From Maea johnstoni (taxonomy: Eukaryota > Annelida > Polychaeta > Spionida > Magelonidae), in contig OZ012700.1 of NCBI GenBank assembly GCA_963942565.1, forward strand, positions 26,445,276 to 26,509,275: a stretch of DNA of 64,000 nt. The letters run 5' to 3'. The translations under genes were made by a program, and so were the position numbers. Shown piece after piece: positions 34,961-45,058 of the stretch; position 1 is the first letter of the stretch; every line of letters starts with the position of its first letter. Under the pieces are notes generated by a model. The model searched no databases and was not told the DNA's origin. It was given only the letters and a program-made list of their open reading frames with translations.

Positions 34961-35499
34961 TTAACCCTTCTTGTGCTGAGGCTATTTTAATCCAAAGCAC
35001 AATGATGCAAATATTTTTGAAAACCATTCAAACTCTGTCACATTGGTATTCATTGGAAAGCTCTTGCTGAGTACTTTCAGATGAGTAAAGGTAAAGGTAT
35101 TCGGTTTATAGTCTTGTATCCACCGAAGTGCTCACACGACCTTCCTTCCCTAGCAGGCACTGTACATACAGAAACCATTTCAATCCCCCGGGGGATATTC
35201 CAGAGCAACTGGCAGCATATAGCGCACACACTCTAAGCACTGCCTTATTTATGCTAGGTACCCATTTTGCAGCTGGGTAGACTGAAGCAATATGGAATAA
35301 ACTGTTTTGCCCAAGAACGACCAAAGTGCCCGGAGTGGCTGGGAATCAAACCAGCGACCCTCTGATTACTAGTCCCACACCTAACCAACTGAGCTACTTT
35401 GTCCCCATATGTACCCATATGTAAGGGTTTCAATCATTTTTCAGGTTTTTTGCATCATTTTGTATTTCCAAAATTAGCAACCAGCAGCATAAGGGTTAA
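34961..35499 (-). mobile_element. M1 MITE split by SINE-T
   Basis: TTAA at both edges. The M1 sequence stops at CAGATGAGTA (about 35085) and resumes at about 35407 with ATATGTACCCATATG, after a full SINE-T. Confidence 0.85.
35086..35406 (-). repeat. SINE-T, most complete copy
   Basis: Minus strand: GGGGACAAAGTAGCTCAGTT (A box), GGACTAGTAATCAGAG (anticodon AGT in a CTAGTAA loop, threonine-like), GGTTTGATTCC (B box), GGGCACTTTGGTC, TTTATTCCATATTGCTTCAG, and a CCTTTACCTTTA tail. About 320 bp. Flanks atgagta and atatgta are a possible imperfect duplication. Confidence 0.85.
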
Positions 35500-35559
35500 T
35501 TGTAGAGTATCATAGATCCAGACAAAAACTCACCAAAGAGATCTCCAGGCATAAATCGG

Positions 35560-35756
35560 TTAACCCTTATGCTGGTGTTGGCTAATTTGGTCAATATGAA
35601 CTGATGAAAAAATGTGGAGAAATGCCTAGCACATGGGTACTCATCCGAGAGTACTCAACAAGAGCTTTCCAATGACTTTCCAATACCAACATGACTTTGT
35701 TTAGATGATTTCAATTTGTGTAATAGACAAAAGTAACCTCAGCATCAGAACGGTTA
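35560..35756 (+). mobile_element. M1 MITE
   Basis: TTAA at both edges with small internal changes. The 60 bases before it are an M2 fragment ending in GGCATAAATCGGTTAA. Confidence 0.75.
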
Positions 35757-35934
35757 AAAGTATGATCAAAGGAAGGATTGCAGCCATTTTATGCGGGGAA
35801 GATGAACTGATACTGTTGTCAATATGCAACAAATACAGGGTAATGATGGGTACAGGGTAATTTGATTCAAGAATGCAATGCAGTTTTGTCAAATGATAGA
35901 GATTGGATTGGAGGTGGGATTTATTTTATGGACA

Positions 35935-36101
35935 TTAACCCTTATGCTGCTGGTGGCTAATTTGGCAAATTCAAAATGATGAAAAAAAACAACAAAAAAT
36001 GATTGAAACCCTGGCACATGGCCACTCATATGATGAGGGTGCTCAGGGACAACTATCCAATGAATATCGACATGACAGGGTTTAGGTGTTGGAAGGGTTA
36101 A
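35935..36101 (+). mobile_element. M1 MITE, short subtype
   Basis: 167 bp. CAGGGTTTA joins GTTGGAAGGGTTAA, dropping about 48 bp present in long copies. A very similar junction occurs at 41194-41364. Confidence 0.75.
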
Positions 36102-36152
36102 ACCAAAAGAGATTTATTGCTGGCTGGTGCAGAGTTAGTAATGACATCAAAC

Positions 36153-36465
36153 CCCTGATCTTAGCCAGGATTTCGAAACTGGGTGCCCAAAATTGGCAAT
36201 TGTAAAATTTTAGTGCGTTCAAATTTTGAAGGGGGACTACAATAAACTCAGATTTCAACCATAAACATGTAGATTTATCAAAATAAGGCATGATGTCCTA
36301 ATACAATGTCATGGGAATATCATGTCATGAAAAAATTCAATTATATGCTAAAAGATTGACATTTTAAGAAATGCCTCCCCAAAAGTTTTGGGTGTCCTGA
36401 GGGGTGCTTTTTAAGGGTTTGGGTGTCCAAAAAGACACCCAGACGCCCTGCTGGCTAAGACCATG
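36153..36465 (+). mobile_element. M3 hAT-type MITE
   Basis: Flanks catcaaac and catcaaat match at 7 of 8. Left terminus altered (CCCTGATCTTAGCCAG), right end complement of CATGGTCTTAGCCAG. Confidence 0.75.
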
Positions 36466-36639
36466 CATCAAATCCATGACCTTGACCTGGCAGCGGTAAA
36501 ACAGCCGCCCCAACGAAGTCAGGCTGATATGAGATGCTGCTACAGTGACTCGAAAAATTATTTTTCTGAACTGGCATACATCCTGTATGTTTGACGATGA
36601 AATTGGTATGGATTTTTTTCCGAGTCTCCCTTGTCACAT

Positions 36640-36960
36640 GTAAATCCTAGACTTCCTGTTTGTGCAGCTCTGCTGACGTGAGATTTATTTAACGGAAGAA
36701 ATTATCCCTACACCCTCCAGAGAAGCTATTTCTGGAGCAGCGGTTCAGTTTGATTGAACTTCAATTAAACCCATGCCTCCATTTGCTAAGGGCGTTATTT
36801 CTGGAGCATTGGCGCAGTATGATGGACGTTCAATTAAACTATGCCTCCTTTTTAGGATATTGCGCTATTCTGAGATTGCAATTAACCTGTCGGGCCAGCT
36901 TGACTGCACTGGCAATGTAACCCTTTGTTGTCAAGTTTTAATGCCTGACAGGTGCTGTGT
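36640..36960. other. Unique block with an internal 55-bp duplication
   Basis: TTATTTCTGGAGCA...TCAATTAAAC...ATGCCTCC occurs at 36725-36780 and 36794-36848. The central TTCAATTAAAC (homeodomain-type TAATTG) and both edges are conserved. A candidate regulatory element rather than a transposon. Confidence 0.35.
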
Positions 36961-37214
36961 ATATTAATCAAAGGTCCAAGATGATTTATCCAAAGCTCGA
37001 TCACGATCAGTTGCATGGATTGGTAAGAAACTGAGCTGCTAGAGTCAAATTTTGAAAAATTTATTATTTCCAATTATCACCCACATCCCTAACTTTCTTA
37101 ATAAGAATGCAGTTTTCCCAAGGAAACCCTTATTGTTCACTACATTATTGGTTGGCTTCCGGTTTGTACAAATGTGCAGCATTGTGGAGTGCTGTCTATG
37201 GTTCCTTTGCAGGT

Positions 37215-37305
37215 GGGATTCAAGCCCAGATAGGAGTGAGAGACAGCAAGCAGTGAGTGACAAAGCTTTAGACCACACGGCCATCAGGGCAGGCCCTGGT
37301 TAGGG
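37215..37305 (-). repeat. SINE-L, tRNA-related head
   Basis: Minus strand: TGGCCGTGTGGTCTAAAGC (A box), 45 bases of variable region, GGGCTTGAATCCCACC (B box). The spacing suggests a tRNA with a long variable arm (Leu/Ser type). The tail is missing. Confidence 0.65.
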
Positions 37306-37636
37306 TCTGATACTGTATCTTGTATGTTCTGGGTCAGAATTGGATTAATGAGGTCAATACAAAATACACTATTGAATAATTAACATGTGTTGCTGCAAAG
37401 TGTCACATAACGATGTAAAAACCCATAAATCACAGAGGTGTTTGTATTCAGGCTGGCCCAGCTGTGTAGGGTGCATTGACAGCGATGGTGTTACTATGTG
37501 TTCACTCAGCAGTGCACTGTTGGACTAAGATCATTAGCAATACAATGAATAGTTCATTTCAATTCAGCCCTTTCACTAGCTTTACAGTGTTGACCTAGCC
37601 AGCTGAGGTGAATCCAGAGTAGGCACCTAGTCCCTG
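37306..37636. other. No gene seen
   Basis: Unique intron-like sequence. Confidence 0.3.
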
Positions 37637-37820
37637 CAGGGTTCGACATTCCCAGGGGCCCAGGGGCATATTCCCCTAGATTTTGCTGTGGGCCCCTAGA
37701 TTTTTCAGACTAAGGGCCTGACATAGTATATAAAATAATACAGAAATCCTGTTTTTGACCACTAAATTTATCAAAAGACCTTTTCGGGCCCCTAGCCTGA
37801 AATCTAAGTGTGAGACCCTG
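37637..37820. mobile_element. A5 (hAT5-like) element with exact 5-bp duplication
   Basis: Ends CAGGGTTCGACATT and the complement of CAGGGTCTCACACTT; flanks ccctg and ccctg. Repeated GGGGCCC and CCCCTAGA words near both ends. 184 bp. Confidence 0.8.
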
Positions 37821-37881
37821 CCCTGGAAAATGTTCCTTCTGAGTTGGGGAAACCCATAGACTATCTCCTAGTCTATGATTT

Positions 37882-38096
37882 CATAACCTTTCCAATGCTA
37901 AGGCTACTTTTGTCCAAAGCACAAGGACGCAAAGATTTTTGAAAACCATCTAAACCCTGTCATGTTTGTAAACATTGGAAAGCTCTCGCTGAGTACTCTC
38001 AGATGAGTACACATATGCCAGGGTTTCAGAAATATTTCAGTCTTTTTTGCAGCGTTTCGTAATTGCCAAATTAGCCACTACCGGCATAACGGTTAA
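37882..38096 (-). mobile_element. M1 MITE
   Basis: Left edge CATAACCTTTCCAATGCTAA, right edge CGGTTAA. 215 bp. Confidence 0.75.
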
Positions 38097-38143
38097 GATA
38101 TGCTTTTCTCTGTGCTGGTCACTATCATTTGCTGATTGTCTAG

Positions 38144-38230
38144 GTGTTAGATTCTGTGGCTGGTGATAGATGGCACCAAGGGTGGTCTCACTGGTCTGTC
38201 AGAATCAAGGAATTGGGAAGATCTCACTGT
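38144..38230 (+). CDS. Candidate exon, two possible frames
   Basis: Acceptor GCTGATTGTCTAG and donor AACTG/GTGAGC (GT at about 38231). In the frame from the acceptor the block reads VLDSVAGDRWHQGWSHWSVR and onward. With an alternative acceptor GGTGATAG it reads RVVSLVCQNQGIGKISLWAK, which resembles an immunoglobulin-fold B-to-C strand (Cys, then Trp) and would join in phase 0 to the exon at 40350. I cannot choose between them; one or both may be chance. Confidence 0.25.
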
Positions 38231-38379
38231 GGGCAAAACTGGTGAGCAATGTAAGAACTAAATCAGGGTTGACACAGTTTAGATGTTGGTATAATTTTTG
38301 TTTCAAATATATTGTGATAAATATGCTTGGTCAAGGACTAGGCTAGTAAACGAAGTGCACTAACTGGATAGGTTCAAAT

Positions 38380-38605
38380 CCTGATAAAATCGTGTGAAAG
38401 TTGCCAGTGATGGTTACATAACCGCGTCCATAATGTATCGATGGAGCTACAGTCAGTATACTAGATCATTCAATGGTAGCATGTCTCCAAGGCCAGATTC
38501 CTAAGTGACATGTCTTTAATGGTTTGGTAGCACTGCGGTATGCTAGATAAGTCAGTGGTGTTTCTATTATGCAAACCCTCATGTGGAAGTGGGATGAGCT
38601 AAAGT
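38380..38605 (+). repeat. SINE-L scrap and repeat R fragment
   Basis: GTGTGAAAGTTGCCAGTGAT near 38393 is a SINE-L block; GGTAGCACTGCGGTATGCTA near 38529 is repeat R. Confidence 0.4.
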
Positions 38606-38794
38606 TCCAGAGTGCATGCCATGCCTATAATATAACCAAGCAAGAAGGTGATAAGTGATTTGTTTAGTGGGCAGGATGGTCAGGGGTTGTGATGGGATGG
38701 GTTGAGTAATTAATTGCACTGGCAAAGAGAGATAAAATCTGAGGGTATTCTAAGTGATGAGCACAGGCTTTAAATTAGAAGGAGGTGTGTTTTC

Positions 38795-39030
38795 CTACCC
38801 TGATGACCATGTGGTCTAAGGAATTGCCACCGGCTGCTACCTGTCTCTTACCACTGGTCGGGTTTGATTCCTGTCTGGGGCATGTGAGAAAGTTGCCAGT
38901 GACTTGGGGATAGGCATTGGTTTTTGCCAAGTCCTCTGATTTCCTCCATTACTTACGACTGGCTAGTTATGATTTAGCCACAGTAAGACAGAAAAGCTGA
39001 TGAAAAAACGAAATTCTTAATTTCTATATT
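38795..39030 (+). repeat. SINE-L, near full length
   Basis: A box TGACCATGTGGTCTAAGG, B box GGTCGGGTTTGATTCC, then GTGAGAAAGTTGCCAGTGAC, TTGGGGATAGGCATTGG, a TTTCCTCCATTACTTACGAC block, and an end with AGACAGAAAAGCTGATGAAA. About 236 bp. Confidence 0.75.
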
Positions 39031-39189
39031 CTGAATCATTTTCCATATCTGATATTTTATAGCAATTATAAGGAGACATAGAATAATTCATCTCTTGTTT
39101 TAGACTGCATTAGTCTGGTCGGGTCACGATGTTCGTGTGCGTAGCTGCTGGCCATTACTGACTGTATGGATCTGTTTCTCCTCTGGCTC

Positions 39190-39768
39190 TGACACCCATC
39201 GCTGCGATCTCTCTCAGCTCTCCGGGGGAAGAAGGGATCAAAGGATATCGTGATCTGCTTGTAGCATCCCTCCATATTAACCCATTGATGCTCGGGCAGC
39301 GGAAAAAGGCCCGATTATTTAAGTGATATCTTTCTTACAAATGATGCTTTGTAAGAATCATCGCTACTATCTGTCTCAGCTTTCAAGAAGAAGGAATCAA
39401 AGGATATCGTGATCTGCTTGTAGCATCTCCCCATATTAACCCACTAAGGCCCACACAGAGAGTAAAGAACTGATTATTTTGGTGATATTGTTCGTACAAA
39501 TGATGATTTGTAAGAAGCATCACTACTATCTGTCTCAACTCTCCAGGAGAAGAAGGGATCAAAGGATATCATGATCTGCTTGTAGCATCTCCCCATATTA
39601 ACCCATTGATGCCCATGGTAGCCAAAAAAGGCCCGATTATTTTGGTGATATCTTTCTTGCAAATGAAGTTTGTAAGAAGCATCGCTACTTTATTTCTCAA
39701 CTGAGTCAACTCTCCAGGAGAAGGGGTCAAAGGATATTGTGATCTGCTTGTAGTATCTCCCCATATTA
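39190..39768 (-). repeat. Satellite of about 155-bp units derived from M2
   Basis: Three to four units. Each contains TTAACCCATTGATGC (an M2 terminus), AAAAAGGCCCGATTATTT, ACAAATGATGCTTTGTAAGA, then a linker AAGGATATCGTGATCTGCTT foreign to M2. Confidence 0.7.
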
Positions 39769-39818
39769 ACCCTTCCAATGCTGAGGCTACTTTTGTTCAA
39801 AGCACAAGGACACAAAGA
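39766..39818 (-). mobile_element. M1 fragment
   Basis: TTAACCCTTCCAATGCTGAG to AAGGACACAAAG, then M2-like sequence resumes. Confidence 0.6.
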
Positions 39819-39871
39819 AAGATATCACCAAAATAACCAGGCTTTTTTTGGCTACCAAGGGCATCAGTGGG

Positions 39872-40294
39872 TTAACTATTACGTGCTGGTGGCTAATTTG
39901 GCCCTTTCAAAATGATGCAAAAAACTTACAAAATCACTGAAACCCTGGCATATGGGTACTCATCTGAGGGTACTCAGTGAGACCTATCCACTGAATACCA
40001 ACATGACAGAGTTTAATATAAAACGTGGCACGGCTGCAGTTGACCACAATGTCATATAGGTGACAGGATGATGGTAGTGAAGTAGGGGCTGCATTTTGTG
40101 AGGGACTGTTTAGAGCTAGTGATAGGTACATGATAGCTGTATCCTATTGATAAATATGTATATCACGATGCGACATATGTAGATAATTGATATTGTCTTT
40201 CTTTTATATTGCAGCTGACAGAGTTTAGATGGTTTTCCAAAATCTTTGCGTTCTTTGCATTGGATGAAAGCAGGCTCAGCATTGTAAGGGTTAA
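39872..40294 (+). mobile_element. M1 MITE split by a 201-bp insert
   Basis: TTAA at both edges. The M1 sequence is interrupted after GACAGAGTTTA (40005-40015), which is repeated at 40217-40227 after the insert. Confidence 0.8.
40016..40216. mobile_element. 201-bp insert flanked by an 11-bp duplication
   Basis: Flanked by GACAGAGTTTA on both sides. It has no obvious inverted termini and ends TTTCTTTTATATTGCAGCT. The long target duplication and lack of inverted ends fit a retroposed insertion better than a DNA transposon, but there is no poly(A) tail. Confidence 0.5.
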
Positions 40295-40349
40295 TGGCTT
40301 GTCCCTTCCTGTCTCTGTCATCTCCCCACCCACTATCCTCCCATCACAG

Positions 40350-40428
40350 CCAATTACCCCGCCGATACAGTACACGTCCCGCACCCGCAATCAAACCATC
40401 ACAATACAGCTCTCTGCCAACCAGAATG
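40350..40428 (+). CDS. Candidate exon, first half of an FN3-like domain
   Basis: Acceptor CCACTATCCTCCCATCACAG and donor AGAATG/GTGATG. The 79-nt block (phase 0 in, phase 1 out) encodes PITPPIQYTSRTRN then QTITIQLSANQN and a split Gly. Proline-rich start, then an alternating T-I-T-I-Q-L strand and an N-G turn is the A/B-strand pattern of fibronectin type III domains, and introns often split such domains at that turn. The candidate exon at 54749 has the matching phase. Other small domains cannot be excluded. Confidence 0.4.
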
Positions 40429-40504
40429 GTGATGAGAATTTACTGATAGATGCCACTCACAGGCAACTGTTGTATTCTCCATATAACCCACCTTTGTGCT
40501 TGTG

Positions 40505-40640
40505 AATTTGGAATTACAATTTTTCATCACTTTTTCTGCCATGTTGGCGGTGTTGTGACTAGCCAGTTGTAACTTCTGGAGGAAACGGGAGTACCCTGTG
40601 AAAACCACCGCCTCTCCCCAAGTCACTGGCAACTTCATTT
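40505..40640 (-). repeat. SINE-L tail
   Basis: Minus strand carries TTGCCAGTGACTTGGGGAGA, GGCGGTGGTTTTCACAGGGT, CTCCCGTTTCCTCCAGAAG and a GGCAGAAAAAGTGATGAAAA end; no tRNA head. Confidence 0.65.
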
Positions 40641-40985
40641 CATACTTCATTTGCATATATTGCATGCAATGATTGCCCAACAAAAGATTATTGATATTTA
40701 CCCAAAATGCAGATACTTTGGCTTGATTTAGTTGATAGGCTTTTGTTACAATTTAGTTTGTATCGCAATGAGACCAGTAAGGAATTGGCTTTTCTTTATA
40801 CATATACAGGTTATCTCAAGATGTCTAGGAGTGGCAAAGACTTCATTGAGTTCCATTCCCATTCCTGCTTATGTGCCAGTAGGCGAACACACTAATGAAG
40901 ATCCAGTGAGGCATTGATCTCTAGATCACACCCTTGGGAGCCAGGTGTCTTACTTATACGTCATGCCGCCCCATTTTAGTCAGTA

Positions 40986-41197
40986 TTAACCATTATGCTG
41001 ATGGTGGCTAATGTGCAATACAAAATTATGCAAAAAACCTGAAAAATTATTGAAACCCTGGCATATGGGTACTCATCTGAGAGTACTTGGTGAGAGCTAT
41101 CTTATGAATGCCAACATGACAGGGTTTCAGATGTTTTTCAAAAATATTTGCATCCTTGTTCTTTGGACGAAAGTAGCCTTAGCATTGGAAGGGTTAA
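40986..41197 (+). mobile_element. M1 MITE, left member of a pair sharing TTAA
   Basis: TTAA at both edges; right TTAA at 41194-41197 is shared with the next element. Confidence 0.8.
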
Positions 41198-41364
41198 CCC
41201 TTATGCTGCTGGTGGTTTAATTAGGCCAATACAAAATGATGCAAAAAACCTTAAAAAAAAGAAATGACTTAAACTCTGGAACAATTGGGTACTCATGTGA
41301 GAGTACTCAGTGAGAGCTATCCAATGGATACCAACATGTCAGGGTTTAGAATTGGAAGGGTTAA
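41194..41364 (+). mobile_element. M1 MITE, short subtype
   Basis: 171 bp. Internal junction GTTTAGAATTGGAAGGGTTA, close to that of 35935-36101. Its right TTAA also begins an M2 copy. Confidence 0.8.
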
Positions 41365-41642
41365 CCTATTAGTTTTTGGAGATATTCTTACCAATGTCAT
41401 CTGGACCTATGATATTTACTTTGGCAAATAACTTTGAAAATGAATTCACAAAATACATTAGGCGGAGTTGTTGCTTTATTTCGGATCAACATTTCTTCAT
41501 GAATTTTCTTTCCAAAAAGATGGTTTTGAAGCTACAAAAATGCTCTGGTTTCGAATTTATTAAGAAAAATGCTCTGGTTTTGAAGTTATTAACAATTAAA
41601 TAGTCATGGCGTTTTTGTGAGCCACAGGCCTGAGTGGGTTTA
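41361..41642 (+). mobile_element. M2 MITE, diverged
   Basis: Starts TTAACCTATTAG and ends CCTGAGTGGGTTTA. About 50 bp longer than other copies because a stretch with GGTTTTGAAG occurs twice. Confidence 0.55.
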
Positions 41643-42455
41643 CCTAGCGTGTGGGAAGGAGGAAGCATCGGCAAACTGATCAGTAAACCTTGTCCAGGGC
41701 CTAATTGGGTTATAGCCTTGCCAGCAAAACATGTTTGCGTCAGGACAAATTCTGTTCTTCATCAACTTACAAAAATATTGCCCTCCCTTACAGCGAACAG
41801 CAGGAAATCAATGTGAATTAACTCTGACCCTGAAAATCTTACTCCCACGCATTTTTGCTGTATCGTACACTATCATCAATAAGTTTAGGTGTAAAATTTT
41901 GCTTATTGTCACCTTTTCTGCCATATTTTGTTCTGTATAACCCTTGTGAGTGCAAATTATAATTTTCTTCACTAAGGTCTAGTGCCATTTTTTTTAAATA
42001 TGGAGATTATTGTCCAAAATCCAGTATACGGTTGTTCATGTTAGACGATTTTATGAAACTTTGGTATGATAGTCATGTGAAATGTCATAATGTCCTGTGA
42101 ATCAAGCACAATGTTCTGACAGCCAATTGCTTTCATTTTGAGCTATGTAGGGGGTCTTTTAGATTGACAAGGCAATTTGATTATCTTGCATGCATATATA
42201 CGTGCATGGTTTTTCTACCACAAATGCATATATGCATGTGCAGCATTGGAAGGAATAAATTTCTCACAAGATATCTAATTGTAATATCAAGTACCTTAGT
42301 TATAATAGGATTGGCTCAGTACCCTTTGGAATTTTTTATATTCACAACTGGTGAGGAATGGAAATGTGAATTATGTTAAACACCACTTTGTCTGTCTTAT
42401 TAAGGCTAAAGTATGTTCAGCAGTTAATGCTTTTAAGCATATGAAGACAGTTACA
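41643..42455. other. No gene seen
   Basis: Unique AT-rich sequence; several 60-70 codon frames without support. Confidence 0.35.
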
Positions 42456-42459
42456 TTCA

Positions 42460-42533
42460 ATAATAAAAATAATAAAAGTGATAATAATGACAATAGTTAT
42501 AATAATAATGATAATAATGATTATAATAATAAC

Positions 42534-42604
<71 letters not shown>
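42460..42604 (+). repeat. (AAT)n microsatellite
   Basis: About 145 bp of AAT units, imperfect at the left side. Confidence 0.95.
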
Positions 42605-42605
<1 letters not shown>

Positions 42606-42896
42606 CTTTATTTCACAAGGGTAACACAGTCAAATACAGGATTTTTCACTGAGGCCCTTAGATTTAAGGATCATACTTTTCATACTTTAGGCCACAGGGT
42701 TGAAAACTGTTCTTCAAGGTTATTGTGTCATGAATGATATGAGAGTTTAACCAGAGGTCCACCATTAGATCAGGCCGTGCTCCTCTAAATGGTTCCCATG
42801 TGCATTGGCTGGCCTTGACCAAGATTGCCAGCTTGGGTCATTGATTTCCTGCTCACTCTGAGGCCTACACATGGCCTCCTGAACCGCGGGGTCGCG

Positions 42897-42944
42897 GTCA
42901 CGTGACACCCGCGTACTGGCAGCGGCCATTTTAGAGTATAAATA
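42897..42944 (+). promoter_or_regulatory. TATA-box promoter candidate with palindromic E-box
   Basis: GTCACGTGAC (42897-42906), a 10-bp palindrome matching E-box/CLEAR-type bHLH-zipper sites; AGCGGCCATTTT (YY1-like) at about 42921; and TATAAATAG from 42937. They occur in a GC-rich pocket in otherwise AT-rich DNA, in the usual order and spacing. A start site would be expected near 42965-42970. No coding exon was recognised downstream before the M2 copy at 43019, so the transcript is unknown. Confidence 0.4.
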
Positions 42945-43018
42945 GCTTATCTGAAGCTGCTTGGTACACACCTGTCATTAGCAGCTTTTATTTGTTTTAT
43001 TCATAGTGTAATTGTCCT

Positions 43019-43249
43019 TTAACTCATTAAGACTTATAGCGGCCAAAACAGGCCTGACGATTTTAGAAATATTTAATTTACAAAAGCATATTCTGAAAAA
43101 TCATTTGAAGGAGAAATATTGATAAGAAGCAAATTAACAATGCTCCTTCAAATATTTTGTGAATTTTCACTTTATTCCCAAGTTATTTTCAAAAGTACGA
43201 GAGTAGCAGACGATAACTTCTAGGGCACCTCTGAGTGTGAATGGGTTAA
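43019..43249 (-). mobile_element. M2 piggyBac-type MITE, full length
   Basis: TTAA at both edges, starting TTAACTCATTAAGAC and ending TGTGAATGGGTTAA. 231 bp, equal in length to 61381-61611. The inner inverted pair CATTTGAAGGAGAAATATTG / CTCCTTCAAATATTTTGTG is clear. Confidence 0.8.
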
Positions 43250-44147
43250 AAAAGGTTCTTTGACCACCATTTGGACACCTTGAGATAACCTTTTTTTTTT
43301 TTTTTTTGGATATATGGGCGCCCAGTTCTTTGAGTCAGGATTTTACTGTGAATGTTAATTTCAAGGAAATGATTCAGAATATTCATTTGATCAAATGATA
43401 CTTTAGAAATATGTAGATTTATATTTCACATTATTCGTATAGATGATAACAGATAACCTGTTACAATCTCTAACCGATGTATCTGTGATGGATTCAAATA
43501 TATCAATTAGGGCCAAGTGCTTGCTGAGTTTCACATAACTTTTAAGTGCCAATTTCATGCATGCCTAGTTCCTCAATTGAGTCAATTAATTAGGCCATCT
43601 ATTACTCTAGCCACTGCAGTAGAGACCTCAGCTCTGCAATATTGCACATCAAAGCCAACTAACTTCATCAGTGTATCTCTACCAATGCCCCATCCCACTG
43701 CTCACTAGGCAAACAACTGTTTCCATGACAAATGATACGCTAGATCTTTCATGCTGCTGCTGCTGCTGCTGCTACTGCAATAATTTTTGTGTGTTTAGTC
43801 CAGGCTGTTCAAGTTTTTTGCAGCAAACTCTGAATTGTAATTTAACCCATTTCACCTCTGTAGCACCTAAAACTCAAAATAACTTGGCCATATTCATTGC
43901 AGCTACCTTGTATAAGCCATTGCTTTAATCATTTATCAGAAGACATGAATGTTTTGGTGCATCTTAAGGGGTTGTAAAAGAATTTAGAGTTAAATATTTA
44001 TTAGGAGCACTAAGGACTTATACCTCTTGTATTAAAGAGTCTACTGGCACCTATCTGAAATAGTACTATTTGCCCCATGCTAGAATCTAAGCCTACACAG
44101 AATTCCATGCTAATAGGGGGGCAGTCCCTGATTTATGATTGGTCTAA
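43250..44147. other. No gene seen; short (TGC)n at 43749
   Basis: Unique sequence apart from a run of six to seven TGC units at 43749-43770. No splice-supported exon found. Confidence 0.35.
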
Positions 44148-44379
44148 CGCCTAAAAAAAGAAATTGTTTGTTTCCTGTAACAGCCTAAAAAAAATAGGGT
44201 AGGTAGGTCGGTAAAAAGATTTTTTTTGGACAATTTATTTGGTCAAAAATGTGTGTTTTATGCATGTTTTACGTTGATTGGGAGTTGGGAGGCCGATAAA
44301 AACTTAGGGGTAGGGATATTTTTGAATAAAGACTTGTTAGGGTAGGGTTACAGGAAACAAACAACTTTTTTTTTAGGCC
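44148..44379. mobile_element. H element, Tourist-like Harbinger MITE
   Basis: Left end CGCCTAAAAAAAG (one change from GGCC), right end complement of GGCCTAAAAAAAAAG; TAA on both sides. 232 bp. Confidence 0.85.
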
Positions 44380-44384
44380 TAATA

Positions 44385-44545
44385 CACCGCCCGGGTGTGA
44401 ACCCCAGCTGGGGCGCGGAAAGTGAGAAATTTGCCACTGACTTAGGATTAGGCGGTGGTTTTCACCGGGTACTCCTGTATCCTCGGTCATGTACAAATGG
44501 CCAGTCATGATAGTGTGGCAGAAAATGTGATGAACAATGAAACTT
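44385..44545 (+). repeat. SINE-L, head-truncated
   Basis: B-box-like GGGTGTGAACCCC, then GTGAGAAATTTGCCACTGAC, GGCGGTGGTTTTCACCGGGT and a GTGGCAGAAAATGTGATGAA end. Confidence 0.65.
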
Positions 44546-44550
44546 CAAAT

Positions 44551-44872
44551 CAAGGACTTAGCCAGGATTTAGAAACTGGGTGCCTAAGATTGGCAGTTGT
44601 TAAATTTTTGGGCGTCCAAATATTTAAGGGGGATCACAATATTATCAGATTTCAACCATAAACATGTATAAATTTATCAAAATAAGGCATGATATCCTAT
44701 AAATAGAATGTCATGGGAATCACATGTAGAAGAAAAAAGTCAAATCATATTCTTGAGATTGACATTTTAAGAAATTCCTCATAAAAAACTTTTGGGGCGT
44801 CCTGTCAGGGGTGCTTTTTAAGGGTGTGGGTGTCCAAAAAGACACCCAGACGCCCTGCTGGCTAAGACAATG
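44551..44872 (+). mobile_element. M3 hAT-type MITE
   Basis: Flanks cttcaaat and cttcatat match at 7 of 8. Ends CAAGGACTTAGCCAG and the complement of CATTGTCTTAGCCAG. 322 bp. Confidence 0.75.
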
Positions 44873-45058
44873 CTTCATATCCTCACTCCCCAGCTTGTGG
44901 TAAGTAGGGTCTGGAGGTGGTGATTTATTGTGTAATAGCTTGCTGATTGCAGCCAGCAGTTTCAAGTTGTTGATTGCCCGAGTCATGGTCAACAGGTTCC
45001 CAGGCTAGTTGGTCAACACAAACAGTATGCAGCTAACCCATTCATGCCTAGATGCTTA

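Noticed and set aside
35320-35406. A functional tRNA-Thr gene
   Set aside because: It has A and B boxes and an AGT anticodon loop, but the stems pair poorly and it continues directly into the SINE body found at two other places.
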